From NCBI GenBank assembly GCA_021790425.1, contig JAJYEA010000014.1:1-42305 (forward strand): a stretch of 42,305 bases of DNA, written 5' to 3'. Origin of the DNA: Thermoplasmata archaeon. Its GTDB lineage: Archaea; Thermoplasmatota; Thermoplasmata; Lutacidiplasmatales; UBA184. Made by a program: the position numbers and the translations under genes. The notes below the pieces were generated by a model. That model saw nothing but the letters and a program-made list of their open reading frames with translations, was not told the origin of the DNA and made no database searches. Of this stretch, positions 7,591 to 15,653 are shown piece after piece. The first letter of the stretch is position 1; each line of letters starts with the position of its first letter.

Positions 7591-8021
7591 TCAGGGCCCG
7601 AGCACCGCCATCGAGGCGTTCCTCCCAAGGGAGAGCTGGAGCTCGCCCCGGTACTCCTTCACCCAGGCACCCGCGAGCCGCACGCGCTGGCCCGCCTGGA
7701 GCTTCGTGGTCTGGGGTCCCCACAGGACGAGACCGAGAAGCGGGGGCAGGCGTCGCTTCGAGGGAGGCCCTAGCGAGGTCCCGTCAGGGCCGAGCGGGTC
7801 CGTAGGACAGGGCCGGTATTCACGGTGCCGCTCGCGTCCTGGAGCACTGCGTCGGAGACCTCGGCGGGGCCTCGGGAGGTGGCCACGTGGCGGACCGGCC
7901 CGATAGAGGCCACGGTCGCCTCGAACGTGGCGCTGGTGTTCGGCCGTGGGGGGGGCGTTACCCGCGGGGGACCGGGACCGAACTGGTTGGCCCCTCGAGC
8001 CAGGAGACGTGTCGTGAGCAA
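7591..8021 (-). pseudogene. Disrupted OB-fold (RPA/SSB-like) gene
   Basis: This is a broken copy of the intact OB-fold gene at 12664-13059. The 5' part encodes ATFEATVASIGPVRHVATSRG and AEVSDAVLQDASGTV. The 3' part encodes LVLWGPQTTKLQAGQRVRLA and AWVKEYRGELQLSLGRNAS, then MAVLGP and stop. Between them, where the intact protein runs directly from GSVK to LVLWGP, lie about 88 extra nucleotides containing an in-frame TAG. The insertion falls inside the OB barrel between strands, so no functional protein is expected unless the segment is removed from the transcript. It lies immediately downstream of the large solute-binding protein gene. Confidence 0.75.
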
Positions 8022-8024
8022 CGA

Positions 8025-11000
8025 TCAACGGGCGGAAGGCTCGTCGGCCTGAGAGACACCCGATGGTGCAGAAACCTCGGGCGCCGCAGGAGACGTACCC
8101 TCGCCCGGCCCGTCGGATGGAGCGGGCACCTCCTTCGGCAGGCTCACGTCGGCCCCCGTCTCGTCGGGAACACCCACTCGTTCGGCGGGGGACCCCGGTG
8201 TGTCTCGCGCTTCCTGTTTCTCGGCCTCGCCCGATGGGATGGTTGCCGGCCGCTGCGGGGACCGGGTCTCGGTCCGTCGGCGTTTCCGCCTGGAGAGGCG
8301 GATGTTGAGACCGATCAGGAGCCCCAGGAGGGCGGCTCCCACACTGAATCCTACGAGTTCCTGACCGGTGAACCCCGTGCTACCCCCTCCCGACGAAGCG
8401 GGAGGTCCGACACTGATGGTGATCTCGCTGAAGGCTTCGTGCGTGATCCCGCCATACGTTACATTGACCACCACACCGACACCACCAGGGGACAGGCCCG
8501 CACTGAACGTGACCCAAGCCCCCCCGGTCGCGTTGAGCGATCCCATCCCTGCGGGGCGGAGGGACCAAGAGAACACCGCCGCGCCAGGCGCGAGCGGACC
8601 CTGCGAACCTTCGGCGATGGCCGTGAGAGCGACGCTTCCCCTAGCGGCGATCGAGGCCGCGAGGGGTGCGAGTTGCACTCCTGTGAGCGCGTTGCCGCTC
8701 GTGGCGCTTACGTTCACCTGGGCCGCGGCGAACGCCTGGAAACCCCACGGGTCCGTCACACTCCCCACGACGGAGTAGTGGCCCACGTTCGCGGGGGTGC
8801 AGGAGAGCGTGGTTGTGTTCGCGGATGTGCAGCCTGGGGGGAGGCCCAGATACGAGTAAGTGAGGGGCCCAATCCCGCCTGTGGCGACCAGGGAGAGGGC
8901 AATCGAACCTCCCAATGCGATGTTCCCGGGCATGATAGTGAAGGAGGAGATTGAGGGCCTGGCGATCACGGCCACCTGGATCGGGCCCGAGAGTCCCGTG
9001 CTCCCATGCGAATCGGTGACGAGGACTCGGACGGAGAACGTCCCGACCTGTTGTGGCGAGCACGAGAGCGCCGGCGAGTCCACCGAACTGCAGCCTCCGG
9101 GCAACCCGGTCCAAGAGAACTGATAGGACCCGGTCCCTCCCGTGACGCTCACGAGCGTGAGGAAGGCTTCCCCGGTCTCCAGTGTGGGGGAGCCTGTGCC
9201 GTTGGAGTGGGTTCCGGAGGATCGAGGAGTGGAGATGTCGATGTGGTATCCCGGTGGGATGGTGGTCCGGTACTGGACCATCCAGAAGGGCTGCGAGCTC
9301 GACTCGGTGGCCGCCGCATTGTAACGGTCCGGGTTGAGCTCTAGGCTCGATGGGTCAATCCAAGGAGCGAAGACGTAGGTGGCCGTCGTCTGGGAGAGCG
9401 GGCTGAACAAACCGAGCCCCGCGGTGATCCGCTCCGCCATGTTGTACAGGAGCGCGCGCTGCGCGGGAGGGCACGAGGGGGTCGTGAAACAGCCGTTGTC
9501 GGCTTCGTTGGCGTACGACCAGAGGGTCCGGTAGGCCGTGCCCTGACAGGTGGTGCTCACGACCGGGTCCGAGGCAGGCCCCGAGCAGGTGCTCCCGTAC
9601 TGCGGGAGCGAGAGTTCCTGAGCGAGCGCCATGGGGTAAGGGTACGAACTATTGGGTTCGAGGTACGGCGGAACGAAATCGGTGGGATCGAAATAGTCCG
9701 GGAGCCATCCCCCACCCCACACAGGGGCGGAGGCATTCCCCGGACTCGCACCAATGCTGCCGCCGAAGTTCCCCCAGGGGATCATGACCACGGTGGGTCG
9801 GATGGCTCCTCCCGAAATCTGCTGGATGGCTTGGGCCCAGGCCTGCATCACCGACGCGTCCGGCCAGCCGATCGTCTCCCCAAAGGTCGCCTCAGCGCCG
9901 GAGAATGTGGTGAGGGGGAAAGTGCACGGGATGGAGGATGTGCAGTTCTGGCCCACAAGCCCGTCTCCTTGCGTCTGGGACCACCACCACGCGGCGCCTC
10001 CCACATCGCCCGAGTTGGTGTCGGCGTTGGACATGGGCCAGCTGATGTTCGTGGGGTAGTAGTCGCCTACGCCAACGGGGATCACCCCTCCCATCGAGAA
10101 GCATGTCAAGATGCCATCGACCACACACTGGTCCTGCACGTACGTGAGATGCGGGAACGCTTCGAGAAGGAACTGTCGGAAATCGAGATCCTGCATCGCC
10201 CATCGGGGAAGGGTGGACGGCGACCCCATCAACGCTCCGGCCGCGGTCGAGTTGTATTCGAGAGCGAAGAATTGCTGAGTCATCCCGAGAGACGGCCCCA
10301 CGAGCAGACCGGAAGTCCCGGAGAGAACCTCGGATACGGCCGTCGAGAGGTTGCCAAGGACGTCTGCGAGGTCCGCGCCCCCTCCTGCGAGGGCGGTGAG
10401 GCCGGGACGGTCGGAGGACTCGAAAGCGACGTGCACCGTGGGGATGTAGGTCGGGTTCCGGCCTCCCGAGGTCCCTGCGGGGAGACAGCCTTCGAGCGCG
10501 CCCCCCGCGCAGTAGGTGCCCCCCCAAACGGGGCTCGCCTGCAACGTGAGACCCGACGCCGGATCGAAGGAAACCAAGTCGTAGGGACCGCTTCCCACGG
10601 CGTGGTAACTGAGGGGGGTTTGCGACGCGCCCGCCCCTGAGAAGCTCGCTAACTCGTAGGAGTCCCAGGCTTGGTCGCTCGGCACCGGGTTGGAGTTCCC
10701 CGGTGATCCGGGTGGGGCAGGGAGGCAGTTGCTCCCGCTCGACCACCCGGGGAGGCCCAGGCCCTCGGCTGTTGCCCATGAACAGCTCATCACGTCCGCG
10801 CCGAAACCTCCAGCGAGGAACTCTAGGAAGTCGGGCCACCCCCAGGGGGATGACTGTGCCGTGTCGAACGTGACACATCCGTTCCCGTGAATCCCATCCT
10901 CCATGCGGGGGGTGCAGTAGGTGGAGCTGTTCAACACCATCGATCTCAGGATGTGGGCAGGGGTGTTATTGAAGAGGTCGTGGAGGCCGCCGTCCCACCC

Positions 11001-12344
11001 CCCGTTGGCCTGGAAGGGCAGAAGGGCTTGACAGAGAGGGTAGTTCTCTCCCCCATTGACGAACCCGCGCTGTAGCGCCAGGTCCACGACGGCGCAAGAC
11101 CGGGCGATCGAGAAGGCCACGTCGTTGGGGCGGACGCTCGCCGAACCCCCAGTGGTCGCGTTGTAGAATGTGGCGTTCGGGTCAAGGACGAAGGTGTAAT
11201 TGTCGCCCTGGACCAGGGAGCTACCGTACAAGGCGGTGCACTGGGCCGAACCCGGAACGCAGGTGGCGAGGTCCGGAACGAAGTCCGTGGGGTCGGGGCC
11301 CGCCTTGGACCCATTGTAGACGATGAGGGTCTGGTAGATGTCCTGCAGGGTGGAAGCGTCACCCGAGTAGTCCACGAGGGCGGGGTCGAGCGAGACGTTC
11401 CCCGCCACGTTCGGAGGTCGGATCTGATACACCACGAGGGTGCCGTTGTGAGGGGACGTGGGGACCGGGGCCGCCGTCGCAGAAGCTCCGGCGGAAACGA
11501 TGACGGTGAATGTGAAGTTGTTCCAGACCTCGCGCTGCGGCGAGACGTGCCCGTTCATCGTTGGGACCGTGAAGTTGATCCAATAGGATCCCGGAGGGGT
11601 CGAGCTCGACCAACTGAGGGTCGTCCCGCTGAGTCCGGAGGAGTTGAGGAGACTCGCCGACACGTTCACGTACCTCGCGGCTGAAGGATCCAGCACATAG
11701 GACGGGGTCCCCGGGACCCATTGCGGGTCGGCCGGCACGTTGGTCACCCAGTTCTGGACCTCGACCAGTCCCCCGGGTCTCAGAACGGCTTGGGCGTCGG
11801 TCGAAGTGGTCGTGTTGGCCACGACGCTCCCTCCCACCTCGGCCTCGTTCCCCAAGGCATCGCGTGTGTAGGAGTTCAAGACCGCGAAATGGAGAACCGA
11901 GAGGAGGTTGTCATGGAAGTGACCCGCGGCATCGGTCCCCTCGGCATAGACCAGGTAGATGCCCGGGTCCTGGAACACGTGCTCCCCCGGATTGGAGGTG
12001 GCCACGGAGGTCGTCCCGTCCCCCCACCACCACGTCGTACTGACGGGTGAGGTCGTTCCGTTGATGGCCGCCGTGAAGTTCACGCCAAAGCCCGCGAGCG
12101 TGGTCGAGTTCGAGGCCGTCACGGTCAGGTCGTGGAGGACGGTGGAGCTGGTGGCTCGTGAACCGGGACCCTGTCTCGAGCGCTCCGCGAGCCCGTGACG
12201 CGCTTGGCCATGGGGCACCAGGAGGGTCGGAACCGTGGGATGCGTCGGAAAGGCCAGGGGTGACAACAGAAGGACGACACAGACCCCCAAGGTCCACGAC
12301 CATGAACGACGCCGGTTACGTGCTCCAGACGGGCCCCACGACAT
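8025..12344 (-). CDS. Membrane-anchored solute-binding protein with PKD and Ig-like repeats
   Basis: A 1439-aa surface protein. A basic N-terminus and hydrophobic segment (about residues 15-35) form a Sec signal. A PKD domain (about 70-155) contains the typical WWWGDGTTSV. About 285-1050 resembles the peptide/nickel-type ABC solute-binding domain (SBP_bac_5): VVYQIRPPNVAGNVSLDPAL near its start, DPTDFVPPYLEPN later, and YANEADNGCFTTPSCPPAQR near its end. Two or three Ig/PKD-like beta repeats follow (LPGGCSSVDSPALSCSPQQVG and LPPGCTSANTTTLSCTPANVG are duplicates). One transmembrane helix (about 1350-1370), a basic stop-transfer RRKRRR and an acidic Pro-rich tail of about 65 residues end the protein. 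N-x-S/T sequons are abundant. No permease or ATPase genes are adjacent. The start at 12344 precedes the signal peptide; a TATA-like TTCTTAACT lies about 25-30 nt upstream. Confidence 0.85.
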   Translation of the reverse strand: MSWGPSGARNRRRSWSWTLGVCVVLLLSPLAFPTHPTVPTLLVPHGQARHGLAERSRQGPGSRATSSTVLHDLTVTASNSTTLAGFGVNFTAAINGTTSPVSTTWWWGDGTTSVATSNPGEHVFQDPGIYLVYAEGTDAAGHFHDNLLSVLHFAVLNSYTRDALGNEAEVGGSVVANTTTSTDAQAVLRPGGLVEVQNWVTNVPADPQWVPGTPSYVLDPSAARYVNVSASLLNSSGLSGTTLSWSSSTPPGSYWINFTVPTMNGHVSPQREVWNNFTFTVIVSAGASATAAPVPTSPHNGTLVVYQIRPPNVAGNVSLDPALVDYSGDASTLQDIYQTLIVYNGSKAGPDPTDFVPDLATCVPGSAQCTALYGSSLVQGDNYTFVLDPNATFYNATTGGSASVRPNDVAFSIARSCAVVDLALQRGFVNGGENYPLCQALLPFQANGGWDGGLHDLFNNTPAHILRSMVLNSSTYCTPRMEDGIHGNGCVTFDTAQSSPWGWPDFLEFLAGGFGADVMSCSWATAEGLGLPGWSSGSNCLPAPPGSPGNSNPVPSDQAWDSYELASFSGAGASQTPLSYHAVGSGPYDLVSFDPASGLTLQASPVWGGTYCAGGALEGCLPAGTSGGRNPTYIPTVHVAFESSDRPGLTALAGGGADLADVLGNLSTAVSEVLSGTSGLLVGPSLGMTQQFFALEYNSTAAGALMGSPSTLPRWAMQDLDFRQFLLEAFPHLTYVQDQCVVDGILTCFSMGGVIPVGVGDYYPTNISWPMSNADTNSGDVGGAAWWWSQTQGDGLVGQNCTSSIPCTFPLTTFSGAEATFGETIGWPDASVMQAWAQAIQQISGGAIRPTVVMIPWGNFGGSIGASPGNASAPVWGGGWLPDYFDPTDFVPPYLEPNSSYPYPMALAQELSLPQYGSTCSGPASDPVVSTTCQGTAYRTLWSYANEADNGCFTTPSCPPAQRALLYNMAERITAGLGLFSPLSQTTATYVFAPWIDPSSLELNPDRYNAAATESSSQPFWMVQYRTTIPPGYHIDISTPRSSGTHSNGTGSPTLETGEAFLTLVSVTGGTGSYQFSWTGLPGGCSSVDSPALSCSPQQVGTFSVRVLVTDSHGSTGLSGPIQVAVIARPSISSFTIMPGNIALGGSIALSLVATGGIGPLTYSYLGLPPGCTSANTTTLSCTPANVGHYSVVGSVTDPWGFQAFAAAQVNVSATSGNALTGVQLAPLAASIAARGSVALTAIAEGSQGPLAPGAAVFSWSLRPAGMGSLNATGGAWVTFSAGLSPGGVGVVVNVTYGGITHEAFSEITISVGPPASSGGGSTGFTGQELVGFSVGAALLGLLIGLNIRLSRRKRRRTETRSPQRPATIPSGEAEKQEARDTPGSPAERVGVPDETGADVSLPKEVPAPSDGPGEGTSPAAPEVSAPSGVSQADEPSAR

Positions 12345-12420
12345 GACGCGGCTGATGGGGGCCTGAGTTAAGAATCTGCCTCCGAGCTTGTTCTTCCATC
12401 GCAGGGCCTTCTCCGCCACG

Positions 12421-12590
12421 GATGCCCGTGAGGGCGATTGGGGCGACGGCCACGACCGTCGCCTCGAAGGTGGCGACCGAAGGACCCCGGCGACTGTCCC
12501 TCGCTGGCCGAAGGGCCGAGGCGGGGCCCGTGCCCCCCCTCCTCCCGGGCCCGTTCAGGGCCCGAGCACCGCCATCGAGGCGTTGGCCCG
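12421..12590 (-). pseudogene. Remnants of a third OB-fold gene copy
   Basis: Two short pieces of the same OB-fold gene are visible on the minus strand. One is a C-terminal tail encoding NASMAVLGP and a stop at 12555, identical to the tail of the copy at 7591. The other is an N-terminal piece around 12421-12480 encoding ATFEATVVAVAPIALTG, like ATFEATVASIGPVRHVATS. The tail comes before the N-terminal part in minus-strand order, so this is not one simple decayed gene but rearranged debris. Hairpin repeat A2-3 abuts it. Confidence 0.55.
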
Positions 12591-12642
12591 GGGTCCCCCA
12601 TCCTCGCAGACAACCCGGAGGACCGGGGAGCGGGGCCCCGGG
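12588..12642. repeat. Palindromic element A2, degenerate copy (A2-3)
   Basis: It begins CCCGGGGTCCCCC and ends GGGGCCCCGGG. Its centre, GACAACCCGGAGGACCGG, matches the centre of the intact A2 copy at 18434 (GACAACCCCAAGGACCGG). The terminal arms have diverged from the CCGAAGGACCCC/GGGGTCCTTCGG of the good copies. It lies in the short gap between the intact OB-fold gene and a C-terminal OB remnant. Confidence 0.55.
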
Positions 12643-12663
12643 CGAGGACTCGGCCCCCGGCGC

Positions 12664-13059
12664 TCAGGCCTCCACGATGGTCAGGGCCGAGTCCGAACGG
12701 CCGAGGGAGAGCTGGAGCCTGCCCCTGTATTCCTTGACCCAGGCCCCGGCGAGGCGGACTCGGTTGCCCGCCTGGACCTTCGCGATCTGGGGCCCCCACA
12801 GCACGAGTTTCACGCTGCCGGTCGGGTCCTGGAGGACGGCGTCCGCGACCTCGGCTGGGCCCCGGGACGTGTCGACTTCCCTGGTCGGCCCGACGGAGGC
12901 AACGGTTGCCTCCAGGCTCGCTTCACTGTTCGGGCGAAGCGCGGCGATCCCTGGCGAGACCGGGGCCGCGGCGCCGATGGGGCGGCCGCAGGTGGGGCAG
13001 GTGGCGTGGTCGGCGCTGTTGTCGTGCTCGGAGGCGGGGTTGCCGCTGCTCTCGGACAT
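12664..13059 (-). CDS. Single OB-fold nucleic-acid-binding protein (RPA/SSB-like)
   Basis: A 131-aa protein. The first 30 residues are polar and include CPTCGRP (residues 21-27), a half zinc knuckle. Residues about 45-125 form an OB-fold like single-domain archaeal RPA/SSB proteins: EATVASVGPTREVDTSRG, AEVADAVLQDPTGSVKLVLW, GPQIAKVQAGNRVRLAGAWV, KEYRGRLQLSLGR. The segment D-x-T-G-x-V-x-L-V-L-W is the characteristic strand pair of this group. It likely binds single-stranded DNA or RNA. Only one CxxC pair is present, so zinc binding would need dimerisation or be absent. It lies upstream of the solute-binding protein gene on the same strand, with remnants of copies on both sides of that gene. 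Confidence 0.8.
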   Translation of the reverse strand: MSESSGNPASEHDNSADHATCPTCGRPIGAAAPVSPGIAALRPNSEASLEATVASVGPTREVDTSRGPAEVADAVLQDPTGSVKLVLWGPQIAKVQAGNRVRLAGAWVKEYRGRLQLSLGRSDSALTIVEA

Positions 13060-13109
13060 CGGTAGGATTGTCCGAGAGGAGCGTTGGGTGACCCGAGAGC
13101 TCGGCTCAA

Positions 13110-13184
13110 GCCCGCCGAAGGCGGGCCAGGGGGGGCGGACCGAAGGCGCGCAGCGCCTGAGGCAAGGACCAGCGAAGCTGGTCC
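13110..13184. repeat. Three short palindromes downstream of the peptidase gene
   Basis: 13110-13126 is GCCCGCC-GAA-GGCGGGC, 13144-13158 is AGGCGC-GCA-GCGCCT, and 13166-13184 is GGACCAGC-GAA-GCTGGTCC. Two have the cGAAg centre also found at 23037-23196. The stretch lies just past the stop of the minus-strand peptidase gene, so it may act in 3' end formation. Confidence 0.6.
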
Positions 13185-13227
13185 GAGGCCCCCCCCGCGT
13201 GCAGACGACCGAACCGAGGAAACTGCG

Positions 13228-14229
13228 CTAGAGTCGCCGCCAGAACCGGGCCGATCGCGTAGAGAACTGGGCCAGGTACGAATGGGGGTATTGGGCAGCC
13301 TTCTGGTACGTGGTGAAGAAGAGCGCGGGCTCTCCGACGCATCTCAGAAGCCGCTTCCTTCCGAGATGGCGAAGGATACCCCGCGCCATGTAGAACCCGA
13401 GCTGGTGCCCTCCGTCGGGCAGGAAGTTCATCAGCCAGTCTGCCACCCAGCTCCGCTCCTCTGGCATCGCAGAGCAGATCGAGAACGCTCCGTCGACGAC
13501 CTTCAGGAGTTCGGGAGCCTGTTTCACCCACTGGACGTAGGCCCGGTCCGTGGGACGCCGGGGTCCAGGGGGGCGGAACAGCGGTGACCTATTGATGAGG
13601 TCCGCCACGCCCTCGGACTCCACCGAATCGAGGAGGCGGAGCAGAGGGTCGGGGGGGCGGGCCGTAGGGTCCCGCGGTCGCTGTTCCATCGCCGTGCGCC
13701 GGAAGAAGTGGTGGTACTCATGGGCCAGGAGGAGCACCGGGTCCGGCCATTCGAGGCACGCCAGGGGATCCATCAGGACCGTCGAGAAGCCCCGGGCGTC
13801 GCTCTTGAAGACAATGAACGAGACGGGAGGGTCGAGGAGCCTCTCAAGTAGCCCTGGAGGGAGGAAGCGACCGGCTGCCACCCGCGCCTCGCCCGTGACG
13901 TCTCTGTGAGACCATACGCGGAGGAAACGGGCAATCTCTCCCCGTCGCTCCCCGACACGAACGTAGTGCGCCAAGAGCCTGTCGGTACCGTCCCGCAGCG
14001 CTCCTTGCCGCTCCTTGCGTCTCGAGGGGCGGTAGGCGAGAGAGAACTTCTCGCGAAGCAACTGTCTATGGAAGGAAGGGTCGTTCCGGAAGAGGACCGA
14101 GTAGCCCGGATCGTGGAAGAGGCGGTCCCACTGGTCGCGGGAAGGTTCTCTGTCCTGGCTCAGTCGCTCGTGGACGATCCAGAAGGCGTCCAGCCCCGTG
14201 AACCGGAAGTTGGGGTTGTGCAACGTCAT
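13228..14229 (-). CDS. Putative zinc peptidase, DUF5700-like (HExxH)
   Basis: A 333-aa protein with the zinc-protease motif HEYHH (H170, E171, H174) preceded by the hydrophobic strand DPVLLLA. Acidic ESEGVAD (about residues 204-210) follows and supplies a plausible third ligand. The order of a helical N-terminus, strand plus HExxH, then an 'E-x-E-G-x-A-D' helix resembles DUF5700-type putative metallopeptidases. There is no signal peptide or membrane helix, so it is probably cytoplasmic; the substrate is unknown. ATG at 14229 is the only good start. It is followed by GAA-centre hairpins and preceded by a perfect copy of repeat A1. Confidence 0.7.
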   Translation of the reverse strand: MTLHNPNFRFTGLDAFWIVHERLSQDREPSRDQWDRLFHDPGYSVLFRNDPSFHRQLLREKFSLAYRPSRRKERQGALRDGTDRLLAHYVRVGERRGEIARFLRVWSHRDVTGEARVAAGRFLPPGLLERLLDPPVSFIVFKSDARGFSTVLMDPLACLEWPDPVLLLAHEYHHFFRRTAMEQRPRDPTARPPDPLLRLLDSVESEGVADLINRSPLFRPPGPRRPTDRAYVQWVKQAPELLKVVDGAFSICSAMPEERSWVADWLMNFLPDGGHQLGFYMARGILRHLGRKRLLRCVGEPALFFTTYQKAAQYPHSYLAQFSTRSARFWRRL

Positions 14230-14328
14230 GACGCGGAGCGCGAGCGCAATCCGGGAGATGAACCCGCGCGTCGGCCCCCCCTCCGGGGGTTCGCCTCAGG
14301 GCCGCCCCCGGCGGCCCATACGCCCGAA

Positions 14329-14380
14329 CCGAGGGACCCCCGCCGACCTCCAACCAGCAGAAGGAAAGGGGGTCCCTCGG
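14329..14380. repeat. Palindromic element A1 (copy A1-1)
   Basis: A 52-bp element with perfect 13-bp terminal arms CCGAGGGACCCCC and GGGGGTCCCTCGG and the centre CAACCAGCAGAAGGAAA. The related copies at 15441 and 22591 share the centre (CCGACAAGCAGAAGGAAA, CCGACAGGCCGAAGGAAA) and similar arms. It lies about 100 bp upstream of the peptidase start. Confidence 0.8.
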
Positions 14381-14452
14381 GAAGACCCGGCCCCAGCACA
14401 CCTCACCCCCACGCCATGCTGGGACGGGTCTGAAGGGCGCATCTCGTGCACA

Positions 14453-14475
14453 CGGAGCGGAGCGGAGCGGAGCGG
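14453..14475. repeat. Short tandem repeat of GGAGC
   Basis: Four to five copies of the pentamer GGAGC/AGCGG. The tract sits in a non-coding spacer of about 490 bp (14230-14719) together with element A1-1. GCACAC and GTGTGC flank the array as a short inverted repeat. Confidence 0.6.
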
Positions 14476-14719
14476 TCGCGGAGCGAAGTGTGCGCGTATG
14501 ACGGCTCGAACCAAGACCTGGACTCCCTGCATCCGTTCACGCGTGATGACCAGCTCCTGTGGGTGCGGCCGAGGGGGGACCCCCAGGCGTCATCGCAGGG
14601 CGCCCCCCGCCCTGCGAGCGGACGCGTCCGACAGAAGGGAGGATGCGTCCAGACCCCGAGGCCGCTCCGCGGCGGCCCCATGGTCAGCCGGACCTTCTCC
14701 GGACGACGGCCCGGGGGAC

Positions 14720-15244
14720 CTACCGCGTCGCGGGAGTCTCGGTGCTAGGTGGTGGAGCGGGCCCGGTCGAATGTGGGTCAATCCGCGCAGGCCGTTGCCG
14801 CTCCGGGCGCCTCTTGAGAACACCCGCGCCCATCAGGACCGCGCCCACAATGATGAGCGCGGTCCCGATGTCCCCCCGCGTGGCGTGGACGTCGACGGTG
14901 GCCGTCCCGCTTGACCAGAAGATCAGATGGTGCCAGTTCGGGACGGTGAGCGAGAACGCTCCTCCATGTCCGTATTGGTGATAGAGGACAGAGTACGAGG
15001 ACGGGCAGTTGCCGCCGGAATCGGGTGGGCTCGTCCCGCAGTCCTCGATCTCGAAGTTGGTGGGCGGCGTGGCGTTCCAGGTGACGGAGAGGTCGGAGGC
15101 GACGAGAACTCCGTAGGTTCCTATCTCCAGCTCGGTCTCCCCCCCGAGCGTGCTCGACCCCGCGTCGAGGATCGCCACGAAGTTCAGGACGAGCCCCACC
15201 GCGAGGGCCACCGCGCCGAGGACGAGCAGTTCGACACGCACCAC
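14720..15244 (-). CDS. Two-TM surface protein, unknown
   Basis: A 174-aa protein starting with GTG. An N-terminal helix (about residues 5-27) and a C-terminal helix (about 126-146) bracket an external domain of roughly 100 residues. That domain contains a likely disulphide pair (DCGTSPPDSGGNC), N-glycosylation sequons and aromatic beta-strand-like segments (NWHHLIFWSSGTATVDV). A basic Pro-rich cytoplasmic tail (KRRPERQRP) ends it. The family was not recognised. The layout matches the other single-pass surface proteins at 17600 and 18541. Confidence 0.7.
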   Translation of the reverse strand: MVRVELLVLGAVALAVGLVLNFVAILDAGSSTLGGETELEIGTYGVLVASDLSVTWNATPPTNFEIEDCGTSPPDSGGNCPSSYSVLYHQYGHGGAFSLTVPNWHHLIFWSSGTATVDVHATRGDIGTALIIVGAVLMGAGVLKRRPERQRPARIDPHSTGPAPPPSTETPATR

Positions 15245-15371
15245 GGCGCACGCCTATCCACGGATGTGGCCATGAGAGACATGAACCCTGCGCCAACCCT
15301 CGCCAGTTCCAGGGGGCGAGTTCTGGTGTCTCGTTCGGCAGGATCGTGCGGGAGGGGACCGAAGGCCCCCC

Positions 15372-15420
15372 CGGGCCTGAGGGAGGACCGTGCCCGAGGG
15401 ACTCCGAGGAGCAGGTCCGG
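15372..15420. repeat. Repeat B, copy B3
   Basis: Contains the B-family core GGACCGTGCCCGAGGG followed after a few bases by CCGAGGAGCAGGTCC, aligning with the copies at 17460, 22801 and 22883. Element A1-2 lies 20 bp further on, with a short GCGC-GAA-GCGC palindrome (15423-15433) in between. Confidence 0.6.
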
Positions 15421-15440
15421 AGGCGCGAAGCGCGTTGGGG

Positions 15441-15491
15441 CCGAGGGACCCTCGGTCTCCCCGACAAGCAGAAGGAAAAAGGGTCCCGAGG
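15441..15491. repeat. Palindromic element A1, copy A1-2
   Basis: Starts CCGAGGGACCCTCGG, has the family centre CCGACAAGCAGAAGGAAA and ends GGGTCCCGAGG. The inner 7 bp of the arms pair; the outer bases have diverged from copy A1-1. It lies in the divergent spacer between the surface protein gene and the phosphorylase gene. Confidence 0.65.
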
Positions 15492-15619
15492 CGAGACGCG
15501 TCCGAGGCAAGCGGCCGAGGATACGTCGTAGAGGCGCCCCTTCCTCCCCAAGTAGGCGGCAAGAGTTCCCCGCGGCGAGAGCGCGCGCATCGGGCCAGGG
15601 AGCACCACCGGGTCGGAAC

Positions 15620-15628
15620 CTAATAAAC
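15620..15628 (+). promoter_or_regulatory. Box-A-like promoter of the phosphorylase gene
   Basis: CTAATAAAC is the only AT-rich patch in this G/C-rich spacer. It lies 26-34 nt before the ATG at 15654, the spacing expected for a TATA box and a very short or absent leader. A purine-rich GGGGGAAGGT also precedes the ATG. Confidence 0.45.
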
Positions 15629-15653
15629 CGAATGCGTGGGGGAAGGTCGCCAC

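Noticed and set aside
14453-14475. GGAGC tandem repeat as a regulatory array
   Set aside because: Only four to five short units in a GC-rich spacer; no link to a gene start was seen, so it is listed only as a simple repeat.
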